Source: Annona cherimola
Lineage: Eukaryota; Streptophyta; Magnoliopsida; Magnoliales; Annonaceae
Length of the DNA stretch: 64,000 nt
Reading direction: 5' to 3'
Assembly: GCA_030490835.1 (NCBI GenBank)
Contig: CM059974.1
Coordinates: 7,501 to 71,500, forward strand
In this document: piece after piece, positions 20,944-34,395 of the stretch
Layout of the letters: every line of letters starts with the position of its first letter
Numbering within the stretch: the stretch's first letter is position 1
Translations under genes and position numbers: made by a program
The notes under the pieces: generated by a model
What the model was told of the DNA's origin: nothing
Databases searched by the model: none
The model's input: the letters and a program-made list of their open reading frames with translations, nothing else

Positions 20944-22275
20944 AAGTTATTTTTCACCTAAGTGGAGTCAGATGTTATGACTATTCTTAGGCTAATAAAA
21001 TATGTAGACAAATTGCTAGAGGTAATAACGACAACTCAATATGAGTTGCGACACCAGAAACACATCATCGAGCGCTAGTTTTGGACATTGACTTAGAAGA
21101 GGTCTTAAAAAATAGAAAAAGAAAAACTCTACCCCCAAGGCAAAAGGTCAGCCGGAAACCAGGCCGATCCAAGTGCTAGGGCAAATGTAGTTAATCCAAG
21201 TTAAATACAATCATATAGAATTACAAAAAATGTTATATCGGATGATTATAGAATAACCAGATAAATCACAAGCGATCATTTCAAAGAATCTTAACTAAAG
21301 AAATCAGTTATAAGAGATAGCCAGTTACAAGATAATTTAACTGAAATCAACCAATTATCATAAGAATTTAGCATCATTACAAGACATCAGATCAACAGGT
21401 GTACCAAAGGCCATTAAACATCGATCAGATATATAGAGAAGCGCACTCCTAGAAAAATTTACATCAACAAGCATGAGTTTTGACACATCTTTAATCTCAT
21501 GAAAGATGAAAACTACTAGTCATTGCATGCAACATTAAGATTTCATCAACATAATGTTTTATGATAGAGGTAATAAATAAAAATAAAAGGAATAAAAATA
21601 CAACAGATAAGAGTAGTTGTATGGAAAGATATAAGTAGTGGTTATATTTGTAAATACATATAGAAGTTGGGTCATATTTTTTTAATGGGCAAGTTGTGGT
21701 CATATTTGAAATTAACCATTTATATTATTATATTTATATTTGAATACATGTTTGTCATGCACCAATAAATAGAGCAGAAAATAATTCCTACACCAGAACA
21801 TAAATTAATAGCTCGAACTAAATAAAGATGATCTTCCAAATGGGAACCAATAAGTTGACTCAAACAGCAAGAACAAAGTCTCATAATATTCATAATAGCC
21901 ATGCACACATTAACATTCCGCACAAAATCCATCTCCCCCATCACATTCAACTGTTCAGTCAGAAACCATAGGCACGCAGATTGCAAACTCTCTCAAATAG
22001 ATTATGATTCAAATAAGAATTGCGTTCAAGCGAGAATTAATGACAAACAATCCAACATTTCAGATTCAAGGGTTGAAATGGAAATTTTAAAAATCACAAA
22101 CATGAGCCCATCAGTTAGTATCAACTAACACTTAGGGATTTTCCAAATCGAATGCAACAGATCTCCTGCACAGCAATCTGAAACTTGCCATCCAATTCAA
22201 AATGAGCAAGCAAATGAAATCAATTCAAACAGATTAAAATCACATCAGAAAATTTAAACCAACCAGAGATTCTGT
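20930..22275 (-). repeat. Modular repeat, inverted copy of 44110-45366
   Basis: The reverse complement matches 44110-45366 along its full length. Shared frames include MTTTCPLKKYDPTSICIY (21497-21703 minus and 44663-44869 plus) and DHLYLVRAINLCSGVGI (21720-21986 minus and 44398-44646 plus). These frames are repeat-derived. The left end (20930-21000) is an RTE-type 3' tail, so the module may be mobilised by an RTE LINE or have been joined to one. It contains the CCATTAAACATCGATCAGAT block, which is the reverse complement of part of the core found in the ~0.82-kb arrays. Confidence 0.88.
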
Positions 22276-22329
22276 CCTTGAAACTGTGTTTTCATTTCTT
22301 TGGGTGAACGTTACATCAATTGAAATTAT

Positions 22330-22640
22330 AGCATCAATTGAAATTATGAATGTCAAATATTTTGTTGAAATGCAAAACATAAATTGAAATTAGTGAGTTG
22401 ATTGATAGGTAATGATTCAAATGTGAGAAGAGGATAATTATAGCGTCACTATTTATACCAAACACACCCTTAGTTGAGAATGCTAAATAATGAAAATGAA
22501 TCATTTCAAAGCAAATCAATTAAAATATTGAAAATGTCTCAAATAGTTTAACATATTGATGCTCATGATTATATTACAATATAACTACTTATGCTTGTGT
22601 ATAGCCCGTCAATTCTGGGTCTATCACCTGCCGGTGCTTA
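22330..22640. repeat. Fragments of the 3-4 kb / 61.7-63 kb module
   Basis: The block CTCAAATAGTTTAACATATTGATGCTCATGATT near 22540 matches about 61747-61780. The AATGTGAGAAGAGGATAATTATAG block near 22418 matches the region near 3205. The pieces are separated by a MITE-end-like TACCAAACACACCC. Confidence 0.65.
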
Positions 22641-22744
22641 ATAATTACCCATACAATCATCATGTTCATTTTAATGTTATTTTCCTTATTATCCTTATTA
22701 ATCATATTGGGTCATGTCAGCTAAATTTTTTAGGATTAACGTGA

Positions 22745-25700
22745 TTTGCTATTTTAAATATTTTATGAAAAAGGTGTAATTTGAAAATGAAATCAAGAAA
22801 GGATAAAAAATTTTAAAAGAACAAAATGAGAAGAAAGTTTTAAAAAATTGATGAAACTTTCAAATTTTGAAATTGAGTTCAGGAAATTCCAAAATGATGA
22901 AAACTAAAATTCAAAAATAATGGATATAACATGAAAATGAAGTGAAGAAAGGATCAAATATTTTAAACGAACAAAATGAGAAAAAATTTAAAAATGATAA
23001 ATTTAAAAAATGTTAAAAAATCGATCAAACTTTAAAAACGTTTGAAGCTTAAGTGCTAAAAATTTCAAAATTTGAAATGGAGTTGAGTTTAAAAATCCAA
23101 AATGGTTCAAAATTTGAAATTGAGTTAAAAAAGAAAAGATCCAATATTTTAAAGGAACAAAATGTGAAAAAAGTAAAAAAGGTATAAAAGAAAATTTTCA
23201 AAATTGTGTAAAAAGGAACATAATTTTAAAAAATTGAATAAACTTCAAAACCTTAAGTGACAAAATTTTAAAATTTGAAATTGAAAATAATTTTTAAAAA
23301 ATGATAGCAAAAAGCTCAATTAGCATAATTTCAAATTTTGAAAAAAATGACAAAGAAAACTACCGGTTGTACCGCGTGTTGCATATCTGTTTAATGTTTA
23401 ATGACCTTTTGTACACGTGCTGACCTATTTTGTGTTGCAAATGGTGTTATATATAGAGTAATATTTATTGTGTTATCTGATTTTTTTTCTTGCTTTAATA
23501 GTTAAGACTTTTTTATTTTTTCTATAAGTTTATACGTAATTCTAGTCATCTGTAATTTTCTATATGTATATGGGCGATGGAGATCCTGTAACTGAATGTC
23601 TTTTTTACCGGATCTCTTTCACTCGAAATTCTCTAAACTGATTTTTCATATGGTTAACTTGCTTGGATGAGTTGTAGAAATTTTTACATTCAGTATCTAC
23701 TAGCCGGATGACCACAAATGTGCATTGCTATTTTAAATATTCTGTGAAAAAGGGTGTAATTTGAAAATAAAATCAAGAAAACACAAAATATTTTAAAAGA
23801 ACAAAATGAGAAAAAAGTTTTAAGTAATTGATGAAAGTTTCGAATTTTGAAATTGAGTTTAGGAAATTCCAAAATGACGTATAATAAAATTTGAAAAAAA
23901 ATTTCAAAAAGAAAAGATCAAATATTTTAAAGGAACAAAATGAGAAAAAATTAAAGAAGGTTAAAAGAAAATTTTTAAAATTGTAAAAACAAACATAATT
24001 TTAAAAAATTGAACAGAACTTGAAAAACTTCAAAATCTTAAGTGGCGAAAAATTAAAATTTGAAATTGAGTTTAGGAAATTTTGAAACGGTTCAAAATTT
24101 GGAAACGAATATATTTTTTAGAGAATCTTCAACCTTTTAGAAATGTCAAAAACTTAATAAGCATAATTTCAAATTTTGAGAAAAATGATAAAGATAACTG
24201 CTGGTTTTACCGTGTGTTGTATATTTTTTTAATGTTTAATGACCTTTGGTAAGCGTGCTGACCTATTTTGTCTTGCGAATGGTGTTATATATTGAGTATT
24301 ATTTCTTGTGTTATCTGATTATATTTTTTCTTGCTTTAATAGTTACGACTTTTTTATTTTTCTGTAAGTTTGTTGGTTATTCTAGCCATATGTAATTTTC
24401 TATTTGTGTATGGGCAATGGAGATCATGTAACTGACCATCCTTTTTACCGAATTTCTTTCACTGGAGATTCTCTAAATTGATTGCTTGTACGGTTAACTT
24501 TCATGGATGAGTTGTAGAAGTTTTTACATCCAGAATCTACTAGTTGGATGACCACAAACTCAATATGCTTTGCTATTTTAAATATTTTGTGAAAAAGGGT
24601 GTAAGATGAAAATGAAATCAAGAAAAGACAAAGTATTTTAAAAAAATAAAATGAGAAAAAGTTTTAAAAAATTGATGAAACTTTCAAATTTTGAAATTTA
24701 GTTTCGGAAATTCCAAAATGATGTAAAATTAAATTTGAAAAAAAAAGTTCAAAAAGAAAAGATCAAATGTGTTAGAGGAACAAAATGAAAAAAAGTTAAA
24801 GAAAGATAAAAGAAAATTTTCAAAATTGTAAAAATGAACATAATTTTAAAAAATTGAACAAACTTTAAAAACTTCAAAAGCTTAAGTGGTGAAATTTTAA
24901 ATTTTAAAATTGAGTCTAGGAAAATTCGAAACGGATCAAAATTTGAAAATGAAAATATTTTTTAGAATATGATCAACCTTTTAAAAATGCCAAAAGCATA
25001 ATCGGCATAATTTCAAATTTTAAGAAAAATGACAAATATAACTACAGGTTCTACCGCGTGTTGTATATTTGTTTAATACTTAATGACCTTTGGTATGCGT
25101 GTTGACCTATTTGTCTTGCGAATTGTGTTATATATTGAGTAATATTTCTTGCGTTATTTGACTATATTTTTTTACTATAATAGTTACAACTTTTTGATTT
25201 TTCCGTAACTTTGTTGGTAATTCTAGTCGTACGTAATTTTCTATTTGTATATGGGCAATGGAAATCATGTAACTGGTCGTCTTTTTTACCGGATTTCTTT
25301 CACTCAGGATTCTCTAAACTGATTAACTTGCTTGGATGAGTTGTACAAGTTTTTACATCCGGAATCTACTAGTTGGATGACCACAAACCCAATGTGCTTT
25401 GCTATCTTAAATATTTTGTGAAAAATGGTGTAATCTGAAAATGAAATCAAGAGAAGACAAAGAATTTTAAAAAAACAAAAAGAAAAAAAGTTTTAAGAAA
25501 TTGATGAAACTTTCAAATTTTGAAATTGAGTTTAGGAAATTCCAAAATGACGAAAACTAAAGTTTGAAAACATGGATGTAAAATGAAAATAAAGTTAAGA
25601 AAGGATCAAATATTTTAAACGAACAAAATGAGAAAAAATTTTAAACAGGATAAATTCCAAAAATATTAAAAGCTTGATTAAGAAAAATTTTAAAATTGAA

Positions 25701-28700
25701 AACAAAAATAATTATAAAAAATTGGTCAAACTTTAAAAACGTCGAAAGCTTAAGTGAAAAAAAATTCAAAATTTGAAATGGAGTTGAGTTTAATAAATTC
25801 AAAATGGATAAACTTTAAAAATGTCGAAAGCTTAAGTGACAAAATTTGAAATGGAGTTGAGTTTAAGAAATCGAAAATGGATCAAATTTTGACATTGAGT
25901 GAAAAAAATTGAAAAAGAAAAGATCAAATATTTTAAAGGAACAAATTGAGAAATAAGTTCAAAAGGATAAAAGAAAGTTTTCAAAATTGTAAAAACAAAC
26001 ATAATTTTTAAAAATTGAACAAGAAAAACTTCAAAAGCATAAGTTACAAAATTTTAAAATTTGTAATTGTTTGAAATCGAGTTTAAGTGAATTCGAAACG
26101 GTTCAAAATTTGAAATCGAAACGGATTTTTAAAAAACGATCAACCTTTTAAAAATGCCAAAATCTTAATCAGCATAATTTCAAAATTTTGAGAAAAATTA
26201 CAAAGATAACTGCAGGATCGACCACGTGTTGTATATCTATTTAATGTTTAATGACCTTTCGTACACCTGCTGACCTATTTTGTCTTGCGAAATGTGTTAT
26301 ATGTGTAGAGTAATATTTCATGTGTTATCTGATTCTTTTTTTTCTTGCTTTAATAAAGTAATATTTCTTGTAACTTGCTATCTTTTTTACCGGATTTCTT
26401 TCACTCGATATTCTCTAAATTGATTGCTTGTATGGTTACCTTGCTTGGATTAGTTGCATAACTTTTTACCTCCCGGATCTACTAGTTGGATGACCACAAA
26501 CTCAATGTGCTTTGCTATTTTAAATATTTTGTGAACAAGAGTGTAATTTGAAAATCAAATAAAAAAAGACAAAATATTTTAAAAGATCAAAATGAGAAAA
26601 AAGTTTTAAGGATTTGATGAAACTTTTGAATTTTGAAATTGAGTTTAGGAAATTCCAAAATGACGAAAAATAAAATGTGAAAAAATACAAAAAGAAAAGA
26701 TCAAATATTTTAAGGATAAAAGAAAATTTTCGAAATTGTAAAAATGAACATACTTTTAAAAAATTGAACAAACTTGAAAAACTTCAAAAGTTGAAGTGGC
26801 AAAATTTTAAAATTTGAAATTGAGTTTAGGAAAATTCAAAACAGTTCAAAATTTGAAAACGAAAATAGTTTTTAGAAAATGATCAACCTTTTAAAAATGT
26901 CAAAAGCTTAATCAGCATAATTTCAAATTTTGAGAAAAATAGCAAAGACAACTGCAGGTTCTATAGCGTGTTGTATATCTGTTTAATGTTTAATAACCTA
27001 TGGCACACGTGCTGACCTATTTTTTATTGCGAATGGTGTTATATATAGAGTAATATTTCTTGTGTTATCTGATTATCTTCTTCTTACTTTAATAGTTACG
27101 ACTTTTTGATTTTTCTATAAGTTTATTGCTAATTATAGTCATCTGTAATTTTCTATTTGTATATGGGCATTGGAGATCCTATAACTAGCCATCTTTTTTA
27201 CCGGATTTCTTTCATTTAAGATTCTCTAAATTTATTGCTTGTATGGTTAACTTGGTTGGATAAGATGATAAGTTGTATAAGTTTTTACATCCCCTATCTA
27301 CTAGTTGGATGACCACAAACTCAATCCGAGTTGCTATTTTAAATATTTTGTGAAATAGGGTGTAATCTGAAAATGAAATCAAGAAAGAAAAAATATTTTA
27401 AAAGAACAAAATGAGAAAAAAGTTTTAAGGATTTGATGAAACTTTTGAATTTTGAAATTGAGTTTAGAAAATTCAAAAATGACGAAAAATAAAATGTGAA
27501 AAAAAAGTTCAGAAAGAAAATATCAAATATTTTAAAGGAACAAAATGAGAAAAAAGTTAAAGAAGGATAAAAGAAAATTTTCAAAATTATAATAACGAAC
27601 ATAATTTTAAAAATTGAAGAAACTTGAAAAACTTCAAAAGCTTAAGTGGGGAAATTTTAAAATTCGAAATTGAGTTTAGGAAAATTAGAAACGGTTCAAA
27701 ATTTGAAAATGAAAATAATTTTTAGAAAATGATCGATTTTTTATAAACTCCAAAAGCTTAATCAGCATAATTTCAAATTTTGAGAAAAATAACAAAGATA
27801 ACTGCATGATCTACCGAGTGTTGTATATCTGTTATAATGTTTAATGACCTTTGGTACATGTGTTCACCTATTTTGTCTTGCGAATGGTGTTATACACTGA
27901 TTAATATTTCTTGTGTTATCTGATTATATTTTTTTTGCTCTAATAGTTACGACTTTTTGATTTTTTCGTAAGTTTATTGGTAATTATAGTCATCTCTAAT
28001 TTTTTATTTATATATGGGCAATGAAGATCCTGTAACTTGTCGACTTTTTTACCAAATTTCTTTCACCAGAGATTCTCTAAATTTTTTGCTTGTATGGTTA
28101 ACTTGCTTGGATGAGTTATAGAAATTTTTACATTCAGAATCTACTAGTTGGATGACCACAAACTCAATGTGCTTTGCTATTTTAAATATTTTGTGAAAAA
28201 AGGGTGTAATCTGAAAATGAAATCTAGAAAAGACAGAGTATTTTAAAAAAACAAAATGAGAAAAAAGTTTTAAAAAATTTATGAAACTTTCAAATTTTGA
28301 AATTGAGTTTAGGAAATTCCAAAATGATGTAAAATTAAATTTGAAAAAAAAAGTTCAAAAATAAAAGATCGAATATGTTAGAGGAACAAAATGAAAAAAA
28401 AGTTAAAGAAGGATAAAAGAAAATTTCCAAAATTGCAAAAACGAACATAAAAAAAATTGAACAAACTTTAAAAACTTCAAAAACTTAAGTGGTGAAATTT
28501 TAAAATTTGAAATTGAGTTTAGGAAAATTTGAAACGATTCAAAATTTAAAAATTAAAATATTTTTTAGAAAATGATTAACCTTTTGAAAACGTCAAAAGC
28601 TTAATCAGCATAATTTTAAATTTTGAGAGAAAATGACAAAGAAAACTACCGGTTCTACCGCATTTTGTAATCTGTTAATGTTTAATGGCCATTTGTATAC

Positions 28701-31700
28701 GTGCTGGCCTATTTTGTGTTGCAAATGGTGTTATATATATAGAGTAATATTTCTTGTGTTATCTGATTTTTTTTTTCTTGCTTTAATAGTTACGACTTTT
28801 TTATTTTTCTGTAAGTTTATAGGTAATTCTAGTCATCTATAATTTTCTATTTGTATATAGGTGATGGAGGTCCTGTAACTGAATGTCATTTTTATCGGAT
28901 CTCTTTCCCTCGAAATTCTCTAAATTGATTTCTCATATGGTTAACTTGCTTGGATGAGTTGTAGAAGATTTTTTTACATTTCGTATCTACTAGTCGGATG
29001 ACCACAAACTCAATGTGCTTTGCTATTTTAAATATTTTGTGAAAAAAGTGTAATTTGAAAATAAAATCAAGAAAACACAAAATATTTTAAAAGAACCAAA
29101 TGAGAAAAAAGTTTTAAGTAATTGATGAAAGTTTCAAATTTTGAAATTGAGTTTAGGAAATTCCAAAATGACGTAAAATAAAATTTGGAAAAAAAGTTCA
29201 AAAAGAAAAGATCAAATATTTTAAAGGAACAAAAAAAGAAAAAAGTTAAAGAAGGATAAAAGAAAATTTTCAAAATTGTAAAAACGAACATAATTTTAAA
29301 AAATTGAACAAAACTTGAAAATTTTCAAAAGCTTAAGTGGCGAAAATTTAAAATTTGAAATTGAGTTTAGGAAAATTTGAAACGGTTCAAAATTTGAAAA
29401 CGAATATATTTTTTTGAAAATGTTCAACCTTTTAAAAATGCCAAAAGCTTAATTAGCATAATTTCAAATTTTGAGAAAAATGACAAAGATAACTACTGGT
29501 TTTACCGCGTGTTGTATATTTGTTTAATGTTTAATGACCTTTGGTAAGCGTGCTGACCTATTTTGTCTTGCGAATAGTGTTATATATTGAGTAATATTTC
29601 TTGTGTTATCTGATTATATTTTTTCTTGCTTTAATAGTTACGACTTTTTTATTTTTCTGTAAGTTTGTTGGTAATTCTAGCCATATGTAATTTTCTATTT
29701 GTGTATGGGCAATGGAGATCATGTAACTGATCGTCTTTTTTACCGGATTTTTTTCACTCGAGATTCTCTAAATTGATTGCTTGTACGGTTAACTTTCATG
29801 GATGAGTTGTAGAAGTTTTTACATCCGGAATCTACTAGTTGGATGACCACAAACTCAATGTGTTTTGCTATTTTAAGTATTTTTTCAAAAAGGTGTAATC
29901 TGAAAATGAAATCAAGAAACGACAAAGTATTTTAAAAAAACAAAATGAGAAAAAAAGTTTTAAAAAATTTATGAAACTTTCAAATTTTAAAATTGAGTTT
30001 AGGAAATTCCAAAATGATCTAAAATTAAATTTGAAAAAAAAGTTCAAAAAGAAAAGATCAAATATGTTAAAGGAACAAAATGAAAAAAAGTTAAAGAAGG
30101 ATAAAAGAAAATTTTCAAAATTGTAAAAATGAACATAATTTTAAAAAATTGAACAAACTTTAAAAACTTCAAAAACTTATGTGGTGAAATTTTAAAATTT
30201 GAAATTGAGTTTAGGAAATTTCGAAACAGTTCAAAATTTGAAAATGAAAATATTTTTTAGAAAATGATCAACCTTTTAAAAATGCCAAAAGCTTAATCAA
30301 CATAATTTCAAATTTTGAAAAAAATGTCAAAGATAACTGCAGATTCTACTGCGTGTTGTATATCTGTTTAATATCTAATGATCTTTGATACACTTGTTGG
30401 CCTATTTTGTCTTGCGAATGGTGTTATATATTGATTAATATTTCTTGTGTTACCTGATTATTTTTTTGTTGTTTTATTAGTTATGACTTTTTTATTTTTT
30501 CTATAAGTTTATTGGTAATTCTAATCATATGTAATTTTCTATTTGTATATGGGTAATGAAGATCCTGTAACTGGCCGTCTTTTTTACTGGATTTCTTTCA
30601 CTCGAGATTCTCTAAATTGATTACTTGTATGGTTAACTTGATTGGATGAATTGTAGAAGTTTTTACATCTGGAATCTACTAGTTGGATGACCACAAACTT
30701 AATGTGCTTTGCTATTTTAAATATTGTACGAAAAAGGTGTAATCTGTAAATAAAATCAAGAAAAGACAGAGTATTTTAAAATAACGAAATGAGAAAAAAG
30801 TTTTCAAAAATTAATGAAACTTTCAAATTTTGAAATTGAGTTCATGAAATTCCAAAATGACGAGCAATAAAATTTGAAAAAATGGATGTAAAATGAAAAT
30901 AAAGTCAAGCAAGGATCAAATATTTTAAACGAACAAAATGAGAAAAATTTTAAAAAGGATAAATTCCGAAAATTTTAAAAGCTTGATGAAGAAAATTTTC
31001 AAAATTAAAAACGAAAATAATTTTAAAAAAATGATTAAACTTTAAAAACGTCGAAAGCTTAGGTAACACTAATTTCAAAATTTGAAATGGAGTTTAGTTT
31101 AAGAAATACACAATGGTTCAAAATTTGAAATTGAGCGAAAAAGGTTCAAAAAGAAAAGATCCATTATTTTAAAGCAATGAAATGAGAAAAAAGTTATAAA
31201 AAAAAATTCAAAATTGTAAAAAGGAACATAATTTTAAAAAATTGAACAAACTTGAAAAACTTCAAAAGCTTAAGAAACAAAATTTTAAAATTTGAAATTG
31301 AGTTTATGCAAATCCAATATGGTTCAAATTTTGAAATTGACGAAAATCATTTTAAAAAATCGAAGAACCCTCAAAAACATCAGAAGCTTGACTGACAAAA
31401 TTTTATAATTTGAAATCGAGTTTAAGAAAATCCAAATTAGTTCAGGATTTGAAATTGAGTTTAGGAAATTCAAAAATGACGAAAAATAAAATTTTAAAAA
31501 TGGATGTATTTTGAAAATAAAATCAAGTAATGATAAAATATTTTAAAGGAACAAAATGAGAAAAGTATTTTAAAAAATAGATGAAACTTCAAAAATATCA
31601 AAAGATTAGATGAAAAAAAATTTAAATTTGAAATTGTGTTTAAGAAAATCCAAATTGGTTCAAAATTTGAAATTGAGTTTAGGAAATTCCGAAATGAAGA

Positions 31701-32340
31701 AAAATAAAATTTCAAAAATGGATGTAATCTGAAAATAAAATCATGAGAAGGTCAATTATTTTAAAGAAACAAAATGAGATTTTTTTTAAAAAAAAAAGGT
31801 CATAAAAATGTCTAGAGCTTGAGGAAGAAAATTTTCAAAAATGTTAAATCAAAATAATTTAAAAAATTGATCAAACTTTAAAAAAGTCAAATGTTTAAGC
31901 GACAAAAATTTTAAAATTAGAAATTGAGTTTAGGGAAATCCGGAATGGTTCAAAATTTGAAATTGATGAAAATAATTTAAAAAAATTAATGAAACTTCAA
32001 AAATGTCAAATGCTGAAATGATGAAATTCCAAATTTTGAAATTGAATTTAAGACAATCCAAAATGGAACAAACTTTGAAATTGAGTTTAGGAAAATCTTA
32101 AATGAAGAAAAATAAAAATTTCAACAATGAATACAAAAAAGAAATCTAGAAAAGATCAAAGTTAAATTCCAAAAACATCGAAAGCTTCACGAATAAAATT
32201 TTCAAAATTGTAAAGGAAAGTAATTTTAAAAAATTGATCAAGCAATTACAACTTCAAAAGCTTAAGTGACGAAATTTTAAATTTTAAAATTGAGTTTGGA
32301 AAAATCCAAAATGGTTCAAAACTTAATATTGATGAAACTT
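22745..32340 (+). repeat. Tandem array of ~0.82-0.85 kb A-rich units (array 1)
   Basis: The landmark GATGACCACAAACTC (or near variants) recurs at about 23707, 24547, 25376, 26489, 27308, 28151, 28997, 29842 and 30686. The spacings are 840, 829, 1113, 819, 843, 846, 845 and 844 bases; the long one contains an internal duplication. Each unit has two halves. One is an A-rich half built from shorter repeats of the type GAAATTGAGTTTAGGAAATT ... TTCAAAATTTGAAA ... CTTCAAAAGCTTAAG. The other is a more complex conserved half (TACCGCGTGTTGTATATCTG, TGACCTATTTTGTCTTGCGA, TATGGGCAATGGAGATCCTG, TTACCGGATTTCTTTCACTC). From about 30.9 to 32.3 kb only the A-rich sub-repeats continue, increasingly diverged. 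Minus-strand frames rich in Phe/Ser/Ile within it are by-products of the T-rich complement. Confidence 0.92.
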
Positions 32341-32344
32341 CAAA

Positions 32345-32790
32345 TATAAGAAGATCTAAATTGGTTCAAAAGAGCTGATAATGACAAAAAGAGACAGATG
32401 CATGCGCTACAAGATCTAAAACTTGCACAGACAATGCCCTCTCACTTGCGCCCACCCACATAAAATCTGAGCAATAATATATCGGTATTAGTAAGAGGAT
32501 CATGTTCATTACACTTTATATTTATATAGAATAGGGCATTTATAATGGGCCGTGTGTGATGGATGGAAGATTGGAATATACCTTGTCGTCTTGTGCCTAT
32601 CTCACTCGTACTTTTAAACACATCAGTTGAGTCTGATTCTTTTGAATACAAAACGAGTTCTACTATCATGCCCCACCACCCACTGCACCCTCAATACAAT
32701 CTTATTCTACCGGGACTGATCAATGTTCCTTTCATTAGTTTAGATATCCTTTCCTTCCCTTCACCAACATAATTAAAGTAATCACTTGCT
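32345..32790. other. Unclassified sequence between array 1 and an inverted repeat
   Basis: Less A-rich than the array. A 69-codon plus frame (32563-32772) and an overlapping minus frame (32442-32669) show no domain I recognise. It may be unique sequence. Confidence 0.35.
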
Positions 32791-32794
32791 CCAA

Positions 32795-33000
32795 GTTTTA
32801 AAGGCTAGTTAAGGGATGAAATTAATTTTTAAAATTAGCCCTACATTATATAAGTTGAGAAAGAGAACATAATTAATCAAAAATAAAAATGTTGGGCGCC
32901 AAATTATTAAAGCTTGAGGTTAGATGGAATATACGGTAAATAATGAATTAATTATGTAGAGTAATTTATTATATGATATGTAAATAACATGAACATATAT
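32795..33000 (+). repeat. Inverted copy of 13490-13715
   Basis: Matches the reverse complement of 13490-13715, including the AAGGCTAGTTAAGGGATGAA and TTAAAGCTTGAGGTTAGATG blocks. It is non-coding. Confidence 0.8.
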
Positions 33001-33234
33001 TTCAGCAAATGTGGCCCACAAATATATCAAATGATATTAAATACAATAATAGATTTAATTGTCCATCATGCATAAGGATAAAGGGTCAGGAAACTCATAT
33101 TTAAAAAAAAGGAGGTTTATTACAAATATATCTATTACGTTTGACCTTAATCTCAAATATATTCACTATGATTTTATAATCTCATATATGCCAATTATGG
33201 TTGCGGTTAATGCCAAAAATACCAAATCCGTGAG

Positions 33235-34105
33235 TTAACTTTGTTTGTCAACAAGCGAAATTGATGTAATTAAAAACTTGAATGTTATAACTCGCAATGC
33301 TCTAATTGCACATAAGCTCTAAATTTGAAGAATCCTAATTTAATTTTCTATTATTTCATTATAGGGGTATTTTGGGCATTTATAAAATTTAACTAACGAT
33401 TTTTGACAAAATTTGCATTTTTGTATTAATTGCAAATCTTTAATTGCTATTGAAAATTTTCTTCTCAAACTATTTACTTATGCATCCAATTAATGAGCGT
33501 ATCATTTTCATTCTCCTTAAAAACAAAGAAAAAATAAAAAAATACTTCCTAAGATAAACTAATAAATCAAAATGAGTAAAAATTTCATGAAATGCCATTA
33601 AAAACAACTTAAAGTGCATGAAGGTTAGAAAATTATGGAGATTAAGGAATGCCACTAATTTATGCAATTCTAATACAAATTTACACATTATTAAGTAACT
33701 ATTATTCAAATTCAACTCAAATTTGGGAACATAGAGGTATCTTATACACCAAGAAAAGGAAGATCAACCCTCTTCAAATGGAAGACACAATGCTCTTAAT
33801 GGACATTTTTATGTAAAATTTTTTAAAACAAAACATGTTAAGTGTAATTATGGCAAAAAAAAATAAAGTTAAAATAAATAAAATAGTTGCGAGAAAATGA
33901 TTGAATAGTAAAATATTTATACCCCATCTATAAACAGGCAACTTGACGGGTTGAATATGATCATTAATATCCCTAATTAATGTTGTTAGTTAACATGTGA
34001 AATTACCAATATACCCAATAAATTTTGGATATATTTAAAAAATTGAATGTTACAACTCACAAATGCCCCAATTGTACAAAAGTTATAAATTTGAAGAATT
34101 CTAGT
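33235..34105. repeat. Two direct copies of a ~110-bp AT-rich block
   Basis: The block around TTGAATGTTATAACTCGCAA and CTCTAAATTTGAAGAATCCT (33235-33340) recurs at about 33990-34105 as TTGAATGTTACAACTCACAA and TATAAATTTGAAGAATTCTA. The inverted copy of 14040-14410 lies between them. Confidence 0.65.
33475..33810 (-). repeat. Inverted copy of 14040-14410 with exon-like end
   Basis: Minus strand: acceptor-like CTTTGTTTTTAAG, then sequence reading ENENDTLINWMHK and a stop. The rest matches the intron-like part of 14040-14380. The 81-codon minus frame at 33470-33715 is in intron-like sequence and not a gene. Confidence 0.7.
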
Positions 34106-34395
34106 AGGGAGAAAAGGAAATGAGGGCCGACACGCGTCGACCCTGTGCCGTATCCGGGCGAGCAAGGGCAGCCGAAAGAAGTCGCCGGATCCCGTTGTCG
34201 ACGAAGGTAAGGTGAAAAACTTAGGGTTTTTTCGATTCTTTGATCCTCCTCGTGGTTCCATGCATCTAAGCCACGATTCAGGATGGATATACATGCATTC
34301 GTTTTTCTTGTGATGAAAATCATGTGTATAGGGTGAAGACCCAAAACGACTCTAACCCTAGATTGAAGACTCGATTGTGAATGGCTTCCATAAGC
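34105..34395 (+). other. Exon-like segment with splice donor, paralogue of 12365-12740
   Basis: A G/C-rich block (34115-34206) ends GACGAAG|GTAAGG, with the GT at 34207-34208. In the shared frame it reads RIRASKGSRKKSPDPVVDE. The following AT/TG-rich sequence (TTAGGGTTTTTTCGATTCTT ...) looks like intron. It also contains the ATGATTTTCATCACAAGAAA (reverse complement) block seen at 12430. I infer a first exon plus intron of an unidentified gene, duplicated at both sites. No promoter is evident. Confidence 0.55.
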
